From Haematococcus lacustris (Eukaryota > Chlorophyta > Chlorophyceae > Chlamydomonadales > Haematococcaceae): a DNA stretch of 64,000 nt. Shown piece after piece: positions 35,710 to 51,635 of the stretch. Below the pieces are notes generated by a model that worked only from the letters and a program-made list of their open reading frames with translations, did no database searches and was not told the DNA's origin. Made by a program: the position numbers and the translations under genes. The stretch is taken from NCBI GenBank assembly GCA_030144725.1, contig JASKMD010000006.1:11659892-11723891 (forward strand), in the 5' to 3' direction. Numbering within the stretch: position 1 is the first letter of the stretch; each line of letters starts with the position of its first letter.

Positions 35710-37130
35710 GGCATTAGGCTCCTCGTCATGGGTGTGGTGCCACATGCACTCCCTACTAGCCAAGCACTGCCACACAACACTGTGACTCACACAACAATTG
35801 CAACTCACACGGCACACATTGCTTCATGAGGTTGATGGCCGGGCTGTGGCATGCAACACAGTGGCAGTGTGATTGGGAGCAGCCCAGGGATGGCAGCCAC
35901 ATGCAGTCCTGGCACACACGGTCCTGCCATTGCATGACACTGTGAACCACACATGGGGTGGCTGCCACTGCGCATGCACACACCTGAGACATGCATCAGA
36001 CCCACTACAACAGCCACCATGCCTGGCATACACTGAGGACTGAGTTGGCTTGCTTCGCGCACTGCTTGTTAGAGCACCGCACCAGCAATAAAGATCAACA
36101 TACCCCAACATGTTGCTCACATCACTGCCACTCTTGTACAATGCTTGCCAGTTGTGTACACCTAGATCTGGCATGTAGCTTCAGTCACTAGCAGAGAGAG
36201 GATGGTCATTTGTCTCAGTGGGGCACGTGTCTTTGCTATTGCTAGAGAGTGTGATTGTGGACAGTTGCGTCAGTAGGCAGGGCTGGGGGAGTAGTCAGTA
36301 GCAGTAGTCAGGGGTGGGGTGGTTGTGCTCCGGTTGAAGGCCTGGCTGCAGGGAGTAGCTCCAGGGCGCGTGATGAGGGGGTGTTGCCGAGTGTAAGGAG
36401 GATTCGTGTGGTTGTGAGGGGCAGGAAGCTGTAACGTCGGGCCTAACCCTGGCCGAGTACAATCATCGAGACGCACTTGTCCACCCCCGCACGAGCCAGT
36501 GCACTGTCCTGATCCCAAAGCGCCCGCCGCTGAGATTGAGGCGCACGTTCAGGTAGCCGGGGGTTCCCATACGACCCGGCAATGCCACTAGAAAAACAAG
36601 GAGGGTGCACGACAACGGACGCGCACACCTGCAGGGTCCACGGCTGCGACATCCCAGGTACACGGCAGCCGTGCTTTGCGTGCTAGCCGCGGTTCGTCAC
36701 CAAGCACCTGCCGTAGACTGCCGCTACCTTCCGCACATTCGCAGTTTTGAATGCTTGCCCGGGGCTGCGGCTGCACCAGGCTCACGACCAGTGCCCACGA
36801 CGGTCGGTGCCACAGTGTAGAGACCGACATGGTGATAGGGTGTGAAGTGCTCGCACTGACAGGTAGGCGGCGTTCGGAGCCTGGCACAGTGGGACGGCTG
36901 TCGGCTGACACAGCACACCGTAGACGCCTCAACTTCACAACAACAGGTGGTTCTTTTTTATAATGGCAATGTTGCCTGCTGCTGCCTCCTTCCACTGACC
37001 CTTGCTGCCCCTGGCAATGGCCTTGCTGCACCTAGATGCTGCCCTGTTGCTCCTGGTTGCTGCCGCTTGCCCCCTGCCACCCCTGGTGAGGCACAAAACT
37101 GCAACTTAGACGGTCCGCACATGAGGCATT
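35710..37130. repeat. Array 3' flank, long form, unit 3
   Basis: Full form of the flank. The first half is common to all units (TGTAA at 36430-36434). The second half (about 36540-37130) recurs in U4 and U5 and holds CCCATACGACCCGGCAATGC and GTTTTGAATGCTTGCCCGGG. Minus-strand frames of about 150 aa in the second half are open in U3 and U4, but U5 reads in frame only partway, so coding is not supported. Confidence 0.8.
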
Positions 37131-37211
37131 GTTTACAACATTTAATGATCACTGCAGGAGGCCACCAGACTCTACCACACTGCTGGTCACCCCTAATGTC
37201 AAGCATTGATA

Positions 37212-37900
37212 GCAGCGATAGGTGGCTTACACCGCTTAAGCCGTCAGCCGTTAGGCTGCTTGGCCGCCCTCCCCTCTAGGGGTTCGGGCCTTTCTGTAAC
37301 GCACTAAAAAGCAAGGTGCACAAACAAAGGTGCACATGGGCTCAACATGAAGTCAAGTTCTCATTACTGTTCTGGAAAGTCATGGCAACCGCTGATGCCT
37401 AACCTGAACCTAGTCAAGGTCGTGCGGACTCTGTAGAGAGCTGTCTGTTAAGCAGGTGTGGTGCCATGTGATTGATGCCAATGCCATCCCCATGCTTGAA
37501 CCATGCAGCATACGAGCATCTCTCTCGATGCACCATCTCAGGCAGTCTAGGGTCCCCCTCAAACCCAACCCAACGCCTCCCCCACCTCTCGAGCCACTTG
37601 ACTTCCATAGCCTTGGTGCCTAGGACCACGTCCGGGCTCAAGGTGAACTCACCCATAGCCTTGGTGCCTAGGACTCAAGGTGAACTCACCCCCCATCAGC
37701 TCTCTGGCGGCAAGCTGGAACTGAGCACTCCAGCTGGCCTGACACCTCCTGCCTAACTCCACATCTGCCTTGATCACCCTCATTAGCAGGTCGCTGTGGG
37801 ATAGTTTGGCAGTGTTCCAGCCAGCGAACTGTACGCAGCCCCAAGCCAGTAAAGCTGGAGGTGATAGCAGCATGTCTGCTTCTGTGTCGCCTCTCAACCA
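37212..37900 (-). mobile_element. LINE 3' end, copy at U3/U4 boundary
   Basis: Near-identical in flanks and position to the copy at 20766-21560, with an internal deletion: the zinc-knuckle part is missing between about 37385 and 37400. The WLERWGRRWVGFE and YAAWFKHGDGIGINHMAPHL parts remain. A short local duplication (CCTTGGTGCCTAGGAC repeated) lies at about 37610-37685. The tail is GGTGTAAGCCACCTATC on the minus strand. Confidence 0.85.
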
Positions 37901-38174
37901 ATAGATTGTTCATGAGGCTGTTGTTGCTAGGCTGGTTGGCCGCTTGCACGGCCTACAGCAAGAAACGCAGCCGCTTGGCCTTCCAACAGCAAGCAATGGC
38001 CAGTCCAGGCACTTTTCACGCCTGACTGCAGACAACAAGCAGCCTGCAACAAAGACCACGGGGTGCCGCAACCAGCCACTGTGCTCAACTTCTGCTCAAC
38101 AAGGAGGCTAGCAGTGATGGCTAGCGCATGGCAGGGGTGCGCAGCTACTCATGCGGCCATGTGCATCCGGTGAG

Positions 38175-42228
<4,054 letters not shown>

Positions 42229-42356
42229 CCGCGCATTTCACACTCATCACCGTACGGCCCTGTACTTATTATCCTCCAGGCTTGCTTTTGAGTGCAGACC
42301 ACTCGACATCTTCAGCCTAGTTTACCATCGGTCTCTCACAGCCACTAACTCGCACA
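42229..42356. promoter_or_regulatory. Putative bidirectional promoter between HEAT (U4) and CC-2
   Basis: About 128 bp between the first HEAT frame and the CC-2 start, matching the equivalent spacer in unit 1, including GCTTTTGAGTGCAGACCACT. The role is inferred from position and conservation. Confidence 0.35.
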
Positions 42357-44260
42357 ATGGCCGAGCAAAGCAGTCAACACCCAGCCCTGGACACATCACT
42401 GGACATCGCGAGTGCAGAGGCGACCCTCTATCTCAGGTCGGACCAAGCAGGCAATGTAGTCGGTGAGTGCCGCAGTTGAGCCTCCTGTGCACTTAGATGG
42501 CGGGCTCCACCAAGCAGTCGGTCTCTTGTGTGCCAGTTCCTGGCAACTCGCTGACTTCGCTATTGTTGTTCGCCCTGCAGACTTCGACTTGGTGTATAAG
42601 CGATTGCAAAATGCAGCTGCAGAGAAATTAAGCGTGAAGCTAGCAGCCTCCAACTCCAGCGATGTGAAGGGCACAACTGGCAGCACACAAGCCAGGTGGG
42701 TTTGCGTCAAACTCGCTGCCGGCCCCTCCGCGCAACACCGTCCTGCACCCACCACCACCTCCCAGTCCCTTCTCCTCCTTCCCCACGCTGCCAACAAGGA
42801 GCAGGATCGAGCTCTGCACATGTTGCACAGGGGTTGTGATCAGCCTCGTTGCCAACAAAAGACAATGACAATGTTATTCTCACCCACCACCCACAGCCTC
42901 CATACTGATAGATGCCACAATGTTGCTCTCTTTGCTGCTCTCTTTGCTACGCACCTGCCAGTGCCTGCCACACATGGTCATTGCTTGCAGCACCTCTCCA
43001 CGCACCTCCTGCACCCACAACCTTCACTAAGCAGCCAGTACATCAACATCATTGCATCGCATGCCATGTGGGCAGCTGAGTGCCATCTCACTAGCACTAC
43101 CTCCTTTGCGGCAGCTGTGGCCCTGCTGATGACAGCAACATTGGCCCAGTGGTCTTCGTCGGTGACAAGCCGGCAGCTGGCTGATGGCCTTGGCTGATGC
43201 TTCACCTGCCTGCCTGCGCCCTGCTGCTGCCTGCAGGTGCCCCAGTTCACAACTTGCTAGTGATGCAGAAGTGGAGGTGGTTGATCTGCAGGCCATGCTT
43301 GCAGCCTGCTGCCAAGCAGCCTTGGCTAGATTATGTGACTTGGCCGCTAAAAATGAGCAGCTCAACGTGGCACTGCAGCAGGCAGCGAGGAAGGCTGATG
43401 AGCAGCAGGCAGCATGGATGGCTGATCAGCAAGTCATTGTTGACCAGGAGGTGGAGCTGCAGCAACAACGCGCCAGGGCTGAGCAAGCTGAAGCGCGGCT
43501 GCAGGCGGTGGAGGCTGCATCGCAGTCCAAGCGCTTCCGCTGGTTGGGCTCTGCTGCCAGTGGCAGCGGTGGCTCTACCTCCCCCAGCAGCACCAACCTC
43601 AGCAGTGCCAGCAAGGGGCAGGGCGCCGGCAACCAGGGCAGCAGCAAGTGGGAGCAGGGCAAGCAGACCCAGGGCCTAATCCAGCCCCATCACCCCTCAG
43701 CCCCTGCCCCTCTGCAGCGCCGTTACGACCAGGTTGTGCGCAAGTTGGTGGCCATGCGGGCTGTAGCGGCAGTCCGTGAGCCTGCATGCCAGGCAGCTGA
43801 GGCCGAGGTGCTGCGCCTACAGCAGGCTCTTGCGGCAGCTGAGGCCCGCACTCTGCTGCAGGTGGAGTGTGGCCGGGAGCAGCGGCTGATGCTGGAGGCT
43901 GAGCTGCAGGTGCTGCGGGCCAAGGCTGAGCAGGCTGAGGCGCAGCTCCTGCAGCTGGCAGCCATGAAGCAGCCGCCAGCCCACCGTCAAGGGTGCGGCT
44001 CAACGCCTTGCCCCAGCACTGGCCGCACCTCCCCCTGCAGCGGCAGCCTCAGCGGGTGCAGCGATGACGGCCTGGACATCTGCAGTGAGTGGGGCAGTGA
44101 TGAGGAGCGCACGCAGTTCAAGGGCCGCGACCAGGCTCCCTCTCCCGTGCCATTGGCTGCGGCACATGCCGGCAAAGGGGGGCCGGGGCCCCAGGGCTGC
44201 AAGCTGCAGGGTGCTGTGCAGCAGCTGAAGCGCACACTACTGGTTGTGGCCTCAAGGTGA
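42357..44260 (+). CDS. CC-2: coiled-coil protein, shorter copy of CC-1
   Basis: Three exons, 42357-42462, 42581-42695 and 43237-44260, join in phase to 1245 nt (414 aa). Exon 1 is the same length as in CC-1. Exon 2 encodes DFDLVYKRLQNAAAEKLSVK, one codon longer than in CC-1. Exon 3 starts with the same AG|G phase but lacks the roughly 120 codons that in CC-1 encode the Pro/Thr-rich segment and first heptads. From ADEQQAAWMADQQ onward the two proteins are almost identical, ending LKRTLLVVASR. The sharp change from diverged 5' to near-identical 3' suggests gene conversion or recombination inside the array. Function unknown; probably an oligomeric scaffold. TGTAA lies at 44914-44918. Confidence 0.75.
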
Positions 44261-45620
44261 GGCTGGACACCACCCCTAGCGCCACAGCAGCAGGGACAGG
44301 GTGTTGCAAGCACACCGCCATGCAGCCGGGCTGTGACATGCAACACAGAGGCAGTGGGATTGGGAGCAGCCCAGGGATGGCAGCCACATGCAGTCCTGGC
44401 ACACACGGTCCTGCCATTGCATGACACTGTGAACCACACATGGGGTGGCTGTCACTGCGCATGCACACACCTGAGACATGCATCAGGACCCACTATAGCA
44501 GCCACCATGCCTGGCATACACTGAGGATTGAGTGGGTTTGCTTCACGCACTGCTTGTTAGCGCACCGCACAATCAATAAAGATCAACACACACCACATTG
44601 TTGCTCAGATCACTGCAATTCTTGTACAATGCTTGCCAGTTGTGTACGACCTGGCATGTGGCTGCAGTCACTAGTAAAGATAGGATGGTCATTTGCCTCA
44701 GCGGTGCAAGTGTGTCTGCTATTGCTAGAGAGTGTGATTGTGGACAGTAGCGTCAGTAGTTAGGGGTGGAGAGTAGTCAGTAGCAGTAGTCAGGGGTGGG
44801 GGGAGTTGTGCTCCGGTTGAAAGGTCAAGCTGCAGGGCGTAGCTCCAGTGCGCGTGATGAGGGGGTGTTGCTGAGTGTAAGGAGGACTCATGTGGTTGTG
44901 AGGGGCAGGAAGCTGTAACGTCGTGCCTAACACTGGCCGAGTACAATCATCGAGACGCACTTGTCCACCACCGCACGAGCCAGTGTACCGCCCTGATGTC
45001 AATGCGCCCGTCGCTAAGATTTGAGGCGCACGTTGAGGTAGCCGGGGGTTCCCATACGACCCGGCAATGCCACTAGGAACCGCACATGAGTAAGGAGGGT
45101 GCACGTCTACGGACGCGCCCATCTACACGGTTCGCGGCTGCGGAAAGGACATCCCGGATACACGGGAGCCGTGCTTTGCGTGCTAGCCGCGGTTCGTCAC
45201 CAAGCACCTGCCGTAGACTGCCGCTACCTTCCGCACATTCGCAGTTTTGAATGCTTGCCCCGGGCTGCGGCTGCACCAGGCTTACGACCAGTGCCCACGA
45301 CGGTCGGTACCACAATTGAGGGACCGACATTGTGATAGGGTGTGCAGTGCGCGCACTGACAGGTAGGCGGCGTCTGGAGCCTGGCACAGTGGGCGCCCGA
45401 CGGCGGACACAGCACACCGTAGACACCTCAACTTCACAGCAACAGGTGGTGCTTCTGATAGTGGCCAGGAACGCTGCCTGCTGCTTCTTCCTCCTGAACC
45501 TTGCTGCCCCTGGCAATGGCATTGCTGCACCTAGATGCTGCCCTGTTGCTCCTGGTGGCTGCCGCGTGCTCCCTGCTACCCGTGATCAGGCAGAAGACCG
45601 CAACTCAAACGGTCTGGACA
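44261..45620. repeat. Array 3' flank, long form, unit 4
   Basis: Both halves of the flank are present, with TGTAA at 44914-44918 and the second half at about 45020-45620. Homology to U3 fades near the CAGAAGACCGCAACTCAAAC segment (about 45590-45610). Confidence 0.8.
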
Positions 45621-47423
45621 TCAGGAGTCCCCAACATGGGGTTGGTAATCTTCATGCAAGTACTCGCACCAGAGTGCACCGATTCCGGTAGCGTTTGTTG
45701 CATTGACACCTGTGAATTACTCCGCATCTACTGGCGAGCGGCGCGTTAATCCTTGCATCAGAGTCAATGCCGGCGCAAGCGAGCGCGAACACACCTCAGC
45801 TGCTCACTATCGATTGTTCTAGTGGTAAGTAATGGCACCAATGAGGGAACTCCGCCTGGCATCCAGCCGGAAGTACAATCACAGCACAGCCCGCCAAGCT
45901 CGCTCCGCGAGCCTTTTGTTGGTGCAGGCGGTGTTAGTGGGCCATCGCTGGGCATGTGATGTAGCGACATTGCTGCAAATGCGGGAAATGTGCGTCTCTC
46001 TCTCGCTAGTAACACAGGAAAAGGGACCCTCATTAACAAAATGGCATGTTGTGAGCTGACCACTGTGACTTTCCAGTTTCTCGCTACATAACTCTGTTCC
46101 TTACTCAACGCCACAACTGCTGGAGAAGAAAGCATGGCAATTAGTTGATCAGGCCTGCTTGAAATGACATTGGCGTGACCCGACTTTGCCTTGCAGGAAT
46201 GATTAGCCCATCCGACCCTGCCCACTGCGGCCCCCCCACCTCCCCAGCCCAGCATCGCCTTCCTACCTCCGCTCACCCCCTCCCAACCCCAGCCCGGCCC
46301 TCCAACCCCCCTCCCACCCCCTCCCACCCCCTCCCAGCCCCCTCACTGCCCTCCCACCCCCGCCACCCCCTCCCAACCTCAGCCCCCCCCTCCACCCCCC
46401 CTCCCACCCCCTCCCAGCCCCCTCACTGCCCTCCCACCCCCGCCACCCCCTGCTCCTAGGCTTCCCACCCCTCCTGCTGCCCCCCCCTGGCAGCAGCTGG
46501 CAGCTGGTGCTGGTGCCGCCCCTGGGCTGCCCACCCCTCCTGCTGCCCCCCCCGGGCAGCAGCTGGCAGCTGCTGCTGGTGCCGCTCCTGGGCTGCCCAC
46601 CCCTCCTGCTGCCCCCCCCTGGCAGCAGCTGGCAGCTGCTGCTGGTGCCGCCCCTGGCATGCTCAACCCTCCATCTGAGCAGCAGGGGGCCACAGCGGAG
46701 CTGAACACGAGCTCGACACGCAAGCGGGGGGCGGGCGGGAGGGATCGGACCCAACATGTCGAGGAAGGTAACATAGCAATGGCATACACACCTTGTGAGG
46801 CATTGCAGAGTGGCCAGGCCAACAGTACTGCTCACGAAGGGGTCAAGCATCGCAGCAACCTTGCATATTTCTGAGCATGGGTGGAGGGGCGCTATTACAT
46901 CGGTTTGGCATGCCATGTGAACCGTTTTGACTGCGGCGACTGTCCCTCACTATGTGCAGGTGCTCCTGGGCCACGTCGGTCGCGGCGGTCTCTCGCGGCG
47001 AGGCCCGCATGAGCCAGAAGTGCATGGATTTGAATGTGAAGATTTGAGCCGCCATAGCACCCAGCACACTGCACAGTATTTAATGATACAAGCTGCACCG
47101 CATAGCTGAAAGAGTCCTCTATCCAGGATTGTGCGAAACATAAATAGATACCACGTGGCTGAGACGCGGCGTCGTTTTGATTACCAGGGGTCAGTTTCCT
47201 GTCATTTTCTGTTAGTTGGGGACACCTGACTGGACATGAGGTAATGTTCACAAACCCCCCGCTGACTGCAGGCGGCGACCACGCTCTGTCACGCTGCTGC
47301 TGCTGCTCCCGCTCTGGCAGCCGTAACAGTACTGGCAGCAGCTGTGACGAGAGCAGCCGTTCAGGGTCGTCAGGACGTTCAGGACGGGATTCTTACATCA
47401 TGGTTGATTAAGATAGATAAGAT
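45621..47423. other. Non-array spacer with G/C-skewed tandem repeats, no supported gene
   Basis: At about 46264-46450 there is a C-rich repeat of CCCTCCCACCC-type units. At about 46450-46690 there is a 66-bp tandem repeat, with cores starting near 46491, 46557 and 46623 (CAGCAGCTGGCAG). Both have periods or compositions giving long open frames (for example a minus-strand frame at 46263-46916), which I attribute to the repeats. The part from about 46870 to 47400 is less repetitive and shows no gene. Confidence 0.5.
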
Positions 47424-48035
47424 AGGTGGCTTACACCGCTTAAGCCGTCAGCCGTTAGGCTGCTTGGCCGCCCTCTCCCTCTAGGGGTTCGAGACTTTCT
47501 GCAACGCACTTCAAAGCAAGGTGTACAAACAAAGGTGCACATGGGCTCAAATGAAGTCATGCAAGCTCTCATTATTGTTCTGAAAAGACATGGCAAACTC
47601 CAGCTGCTCCCTGATGGAACTCGTGGCAGTGCACTCAAAGATGAAATGCATGGCGTTGTCCACAACCCCCTCTGTGCATCTTGTGCATGTGCGATCAATG
47701 AATGTGACCCCCTCCAACCGAGCCTTCACCACCCACAATCCGCTGTTGCCTAACCTGAACCTAGTCAAGCTCGTGCGAACTTCTGTAGAGAGCTGTCTGT
47801 TTAGCAGGTGTGGTGCCATGTGATTGATGCCAATGCCATCCCCATGCTTAAACCATGCAGCGTAGGAGCATCTCTCCCGATGCACCGTCTCAGGCAGTCT
47901 AGGGTCTCAAAACCAGCCCAACGCCTCCCCCACCTCTCAAGCCACTTGACTTCCAAAGCCTTGGTGCCTAGGACCATGTCCGGGCTCAAGGTAAACTCAC
48001 CCCCCATCAGCTCTCTGGCGGCCAGCTGGAATTGA
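47424..48035 (-). mobile_element. LINE 3' end, independent insertion before the satellite region
   Basis: Minus-strand LINE ORF2 C-terminus with the zinc knuckle CTRCTEG...AMHFIFEC, YAAW and ELMGGEFTLSPDMVLGTKAL. The 3' tail is GGTGTAAGCCACCTATCTTATCTATC, a (TATC)n-type tail. A one-base change shifts the frame near 47.9 kb (the FETLDCLRRC segment against RLPET in the 20766 copy). Its flanks differ from the two array-linked copies, so it is a separate insertion. Confidence 0.85.
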
Positions 48036-48550
48036 GCACAAGCTGATAAACGCAACAGTTGATTATAAGCTGATCAACTTGCCTCTCCTTCTCTGTACAA
48101 CTAGGCATGTTCCATGTCTTCACTCATTCATTCACTCATTCAATCATTCATTCACTTGTGCATGCAATCATGCAATCCCTTTCCATTACGAGAAAATCAC
48201 AAATCGTTATATACCCGTAAAAATCAGATTATCGAGAGGTCGGGACGTGTGAGGGCTGTTACGGGGTTGATTATCACAATTACAGGTTTCAGGGAGGAAA
48301 AAAACCGCGCACCACCCTGAACTCAACAAATCAGCACCCTAGAACTTACAACGCAATGCTCTAACCCTGCCACACGCAATCATCTGCTTACACAAATAAA
48401 GACAGATTACGTCCAGGTGAAGCAATCTGCACAAAACGCCATTGGCGACAATGATGGCGACGGCAATACGGGAGCAGTCTGCCCAGGGCGATTAGGCGTT
48501 GAGCAAAACAAATAGGGAGCAGGTCGGGCAGCTAGGGTTAAGCATGGTGA

Positions 48551-49690
48551 GGCATGGGCGGCAGCTAGAGGAACATGACGCGACCGGCAGCAGCCACATG
48601 CACCAGTACCTAGGCAATGAGGGGCAGTAGGCCGCACGGAAGGGCAGCAGCCAGGGGTAGCAGCATCAGCAATCGGCAGCAACTGAGCGCAGCACGCGGC
48701 ATGGGCGGCAGCTAGAGGAACATGACGCGACCGGCAGCAGCCACATGCACCAGTACCTAGGCAATGAGGGGCAGTAGGCCGCACGGAAGGGCAGCAGCCA
48801 GGGGTAGCAGCATCAGCAATCGGCAGCAACTGAGCGCAGCACGTGGCATGGGCGGCAGCTAGAGGAACACGACGCGTCCGGCAGCAGCCACATGCACCAG
48901 TACCTAGGCAATGAGGGGCAGTAGGCCGCACGGAAGGGCAGCAGCCAGGGGTAGCAGCATCAGCAGTCGGCAGCAACTGAGCGCAGCACGTGGCATGGGC
49001 AGCAGCTAGGGCAACATGCCGCGTCCAGCAGCAGCCACATGCACTAGTACCTAGGCAATGAGGGGCAGTAGGCCGCACGGAAGGGCGGCAGCCTGGGGTA
49101 ACAGCGGCAGCAGTCAGCAGCAGCTGAGCGCAGCACGCGGCATGGGCAGCAGCTAGGGCAACATGACACATCCGGCAGCAACCATATGCATTTGTAACTA
49201 AGCAACGAGGGGCAGTAGGCCGCACGGAAGGGCAACAGCCAGGGGTAACAGCGGCAGCAGCTGGGCGAAGCACGCGGCATGGGCAGCAGCTAGGGCAACA
49301 TGACACATCCGGCAGCAACCATATGCATTTGTAACTAAGCAACGAGGGGCAGTAGGCCGCACGGAAGGGCAACAGCCAGGGGTAACAGCGGCAGCAGTCA
49401 GCAGCAGCTGAGCGCAGCACGCGGCATGGGCAGCAGCTAGGGCAACATGACACATCCGGCAGCAACCATATGCATTTGTAACTAAGCAATAAGAGACAGT
49501 ATGCCGCAGGGAAGGGCGGCAGCCTGGGGTAACAGCGGCAGCAGTCAGCAGCAGCTGAGCGCAGCACGCGGCATGGGCAGCAGCTAGGGCAACATGACAC
49601 ATCCGGCAGCAACCATATGCATTTGTAACTAAGCAATAAGAGACAGTATGCCGCAGGGAAGGGCAGCAGCCAGGGGTAACAAGGTCACAG
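48551..49690. repeat. 147-bp satellite, eight copies
   Basis: Starts of the GGCATGGG landmark: 48551, 48698, 48845, 48992, 49139, 49276, 49423 and 49570. The spacing is exactly 147 bp except for one 137-bp unit. Each unit contains GCAGCAGCTAGGGCAACATG and a CCATATGCATTTGTAACTAAG or CCACATGCACCAGTACCTAG block. The first three units are one subtype and the last four another. 147 is 3 x 49, so frames stay open over the array (minus strand 48407-49636, Cys-rich 49-residue repeat). I regard it as satellite DNA first, protein second. Confidence 0.93.
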
Positions 49691-50348
49691 TAGGCAGCAG
49701 GGGTAGGGGCAGGATGCAGGCAACTACATAGGGTGAAACATGTGGCCAGGCCAGCAGCTAGGTAGGGCTACATGACTTGCGTGACAGCTATCGCACAAAG
49801 CTGAGTGATGGCAGAAGCAGCAGCATCTGCCTATTGCTCAAGGCCCACCCGTTAGAGACCCCAAAACGCGGAGCCCAAGAGCTCCGTTGTCGCTTCAGCA
49901 AAGCTTTCTATGACAACTGAATGTCAGTGTTTGGCTTGGCTTGCGCGACAAAGCTTAAATGGTATCCTGCTGTCACCCAAGCGGTGGGATGCAGAAGTAC
50001 CCGCGACCGCTGCAACTGCATTGTTAGGCTGGGCGACTGGGGGTTCTGCGTGGGAGCAAGATGCAAAGTCAGGCCAATGCTGGTCAACGCGGTTACCATG
50101 GTCAACGCGGTTACCATAATGTTCTCACCTGCAAGTCGTGCTGCAGCAAGACGTGCAGTCGCGACCTCGAACGGAGGGGGAAGCATGTTGAACGGAGGGA
50201 TGTCTGACTCGTGGTCGCTTTGGTCATCCACTTCATCGTCCATATCATCGGTGCTGCTGACCGTGTATGTGCTATCGGGCATGATGGCTGAGACTATGAT
50301 GAAGACTGGGACAAGAGCTCGAACCAAACTCAGGCAGGAGTGAGAAGT

Positions 50349-50512
50349 GGGAAAAGTGCGCGCCTTGCAACAATTACGGGAAAAGTGCGCGCCTTGTCGA
50401 AATTACTGAAAAAGTGCGAGCCTTGGTCAAAATTACGGGAAAAGTGCGAGCCTTGGTCAAAATTACGGGAAAAGTGCGAGCCTTGACCCCAATTACTGGA
50501 AAAGTGTCTTGC
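50349..50512. repeat. 29/30-bp tandem repeat, six units
   Basis: AAAAGTGCG landmarks at 50352, 50381, 50410, 50440 and 50470, and a decayed one at 50500. The unit is roughly AATTACGGGAAAAGTGCGAGC plus CTTGGTCAA. Confidence 0.93.
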
Positions 50513-50617
50513 TACTCAAAGGTGTTCGCGTTAGCTGCGCGATGCTTAGGTAACGGCAGGGCTAGCCGCGACAGCTAGAAAGCTAGAAAGAAGGTACCCG
50601 TAATGTAAAGGGATATC

Positions 50618-50774
50618 GCATAATGTCTCGGCCAGCGCTGTTCACGTCCAAATAACAGTCTCGGCCAGGTCTCGAGTTGCGTAAACGTCTCGGCTGCGCC
50701 TCGACGTTTACCGCAACTCTCGACCCAGCCTCGACCGTTATTTTCCCGTAACAGCTCGGCCTCCGACATTATAC
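50618..50774. repeat. Long imperfect inverted repeat (hairpin)
   Basis: The left arm GCATAATGTCTCGGCC...AAATAAC...GAGTTGCGTAAACGTC pairs with the right arm GACGTTTACCGCAACTC...GTTATTT...GGCCTCCGACATTATAC. The arms are about 75 bp with a loop of only a few bases near 50697, and mismatches and small indels along the stem. It could be a foldback element or a small-RNA precursor. Confidence 0.8.
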
Positions 50775-51635
50775 TATACATCATGCATGCCTCCATGCCT
50801 AACTGCTGCCTCCATGCCCCGCAGCCAACTCATTCATTCTTGCAACTTATTCATATCATCCATCATTCATTCCATGTACTCATTCCTGCATCCATTCATT
50901 CATGCCATGATACATGCATTGCATTGGGCTGGGCTGGGCTGGGGAGGGGTGGGCGGGGTGCTGTTGTTCCTAGCTGCGCCCGGCTATAGGCTCACGACTG
51001 CTCTCGTGCTCGTGAGCTGCTCCGGAGGCAACCACCTGGCAGAAGGGGGAGAGGGGTGGGGCCACGCTACACCTGTCATGCAGCAGTGACAGTACTGGCA
51101 GCTGCGTGGGCTGCTGCTGCTGTGTAGGCCGCTGCTGCTGCTGCGTGTTGTTGGATGTGCTCAGGGTTCTCAGGGTGTCCTGGTTGTGCTGAAGGTGTTC
51201 AGGGCATGGTGAAGGGTAGGTGAGGGGGTGTGGAGGAAGCAAGAGAGGCAATGAGCGAAAGGGAAGGGGGAAGGGTGTGGCCGTCAGGCCTGCAGCAAGC
51301 AGGGAGCGTGGCTACGGTTTGCCTGGTTTATAGGTACAACAACTGGCAGGGGGCTCGTCACTCAATGGAGCGGGGAAGGGGGGAGGGGAGGCATGAACCG
51401 TGCCGGCAGGAGACGGAGTTTGCGATGTGACCGTCATACTTGCGCTTCGGTAGGGCGGCAGTGTGCCATGCTTCACGCATGGAGTTATGGTGAGGAACCA
51501 GGCAAGAGGGATGGCATGAGCAATGGATGCATGCATGCTTTCGCTGCTTCTGCTGGGGCTGCTGTTGCTGCATCGGCTGCTGCTGCCGTGTGGGCTGCTG
51601 CTGCTGCGTGGGCTGCTGCTGCTGTGTGGGCTGCT
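50775..51635. other. Spacer with CATT- and CTG-rich low-complexity sequence, no gene seen
   Basis: Contains CATTCATT-type runs (about 50830-50910) and GGGCTGCTGCTGCTGTGT repeats (about 51100-51150 and 51545-51640). The frames found are driven by these repeats. Confidence 0.5.

Noticed and set aside
36588..37031. 147-codon minus-strand frame in the array 3' flank (and its U4 counterpart)
   Set aside because: Similar frames exist in U3 and U4, but the U5 copy diverges and is interrupted and no family is recognisable; treated as repeat flank.
46263..46916. 217-codon minus-strand Gly/Arg-rich frame
   Set aside because: It lies on the 66-bp and C-rich tandem repeats; composition explains the open frame.
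48290..48390. tRNA- or SINE-like stretch (minus strand GGTTAGAGCATTGCGTTG...)
   Set aside because: The D-arm end looks tRNA-like, but the anticodon stem and T-loop do not pair; at most a decayed relic.
48407..49636. 409-codon minus-strand Cys-rich frame as a gene
   Set aside because: It is explained by a 147-bp satellite whose length is divisible by three. No start context, splice support or known domain; kept only as a finding.
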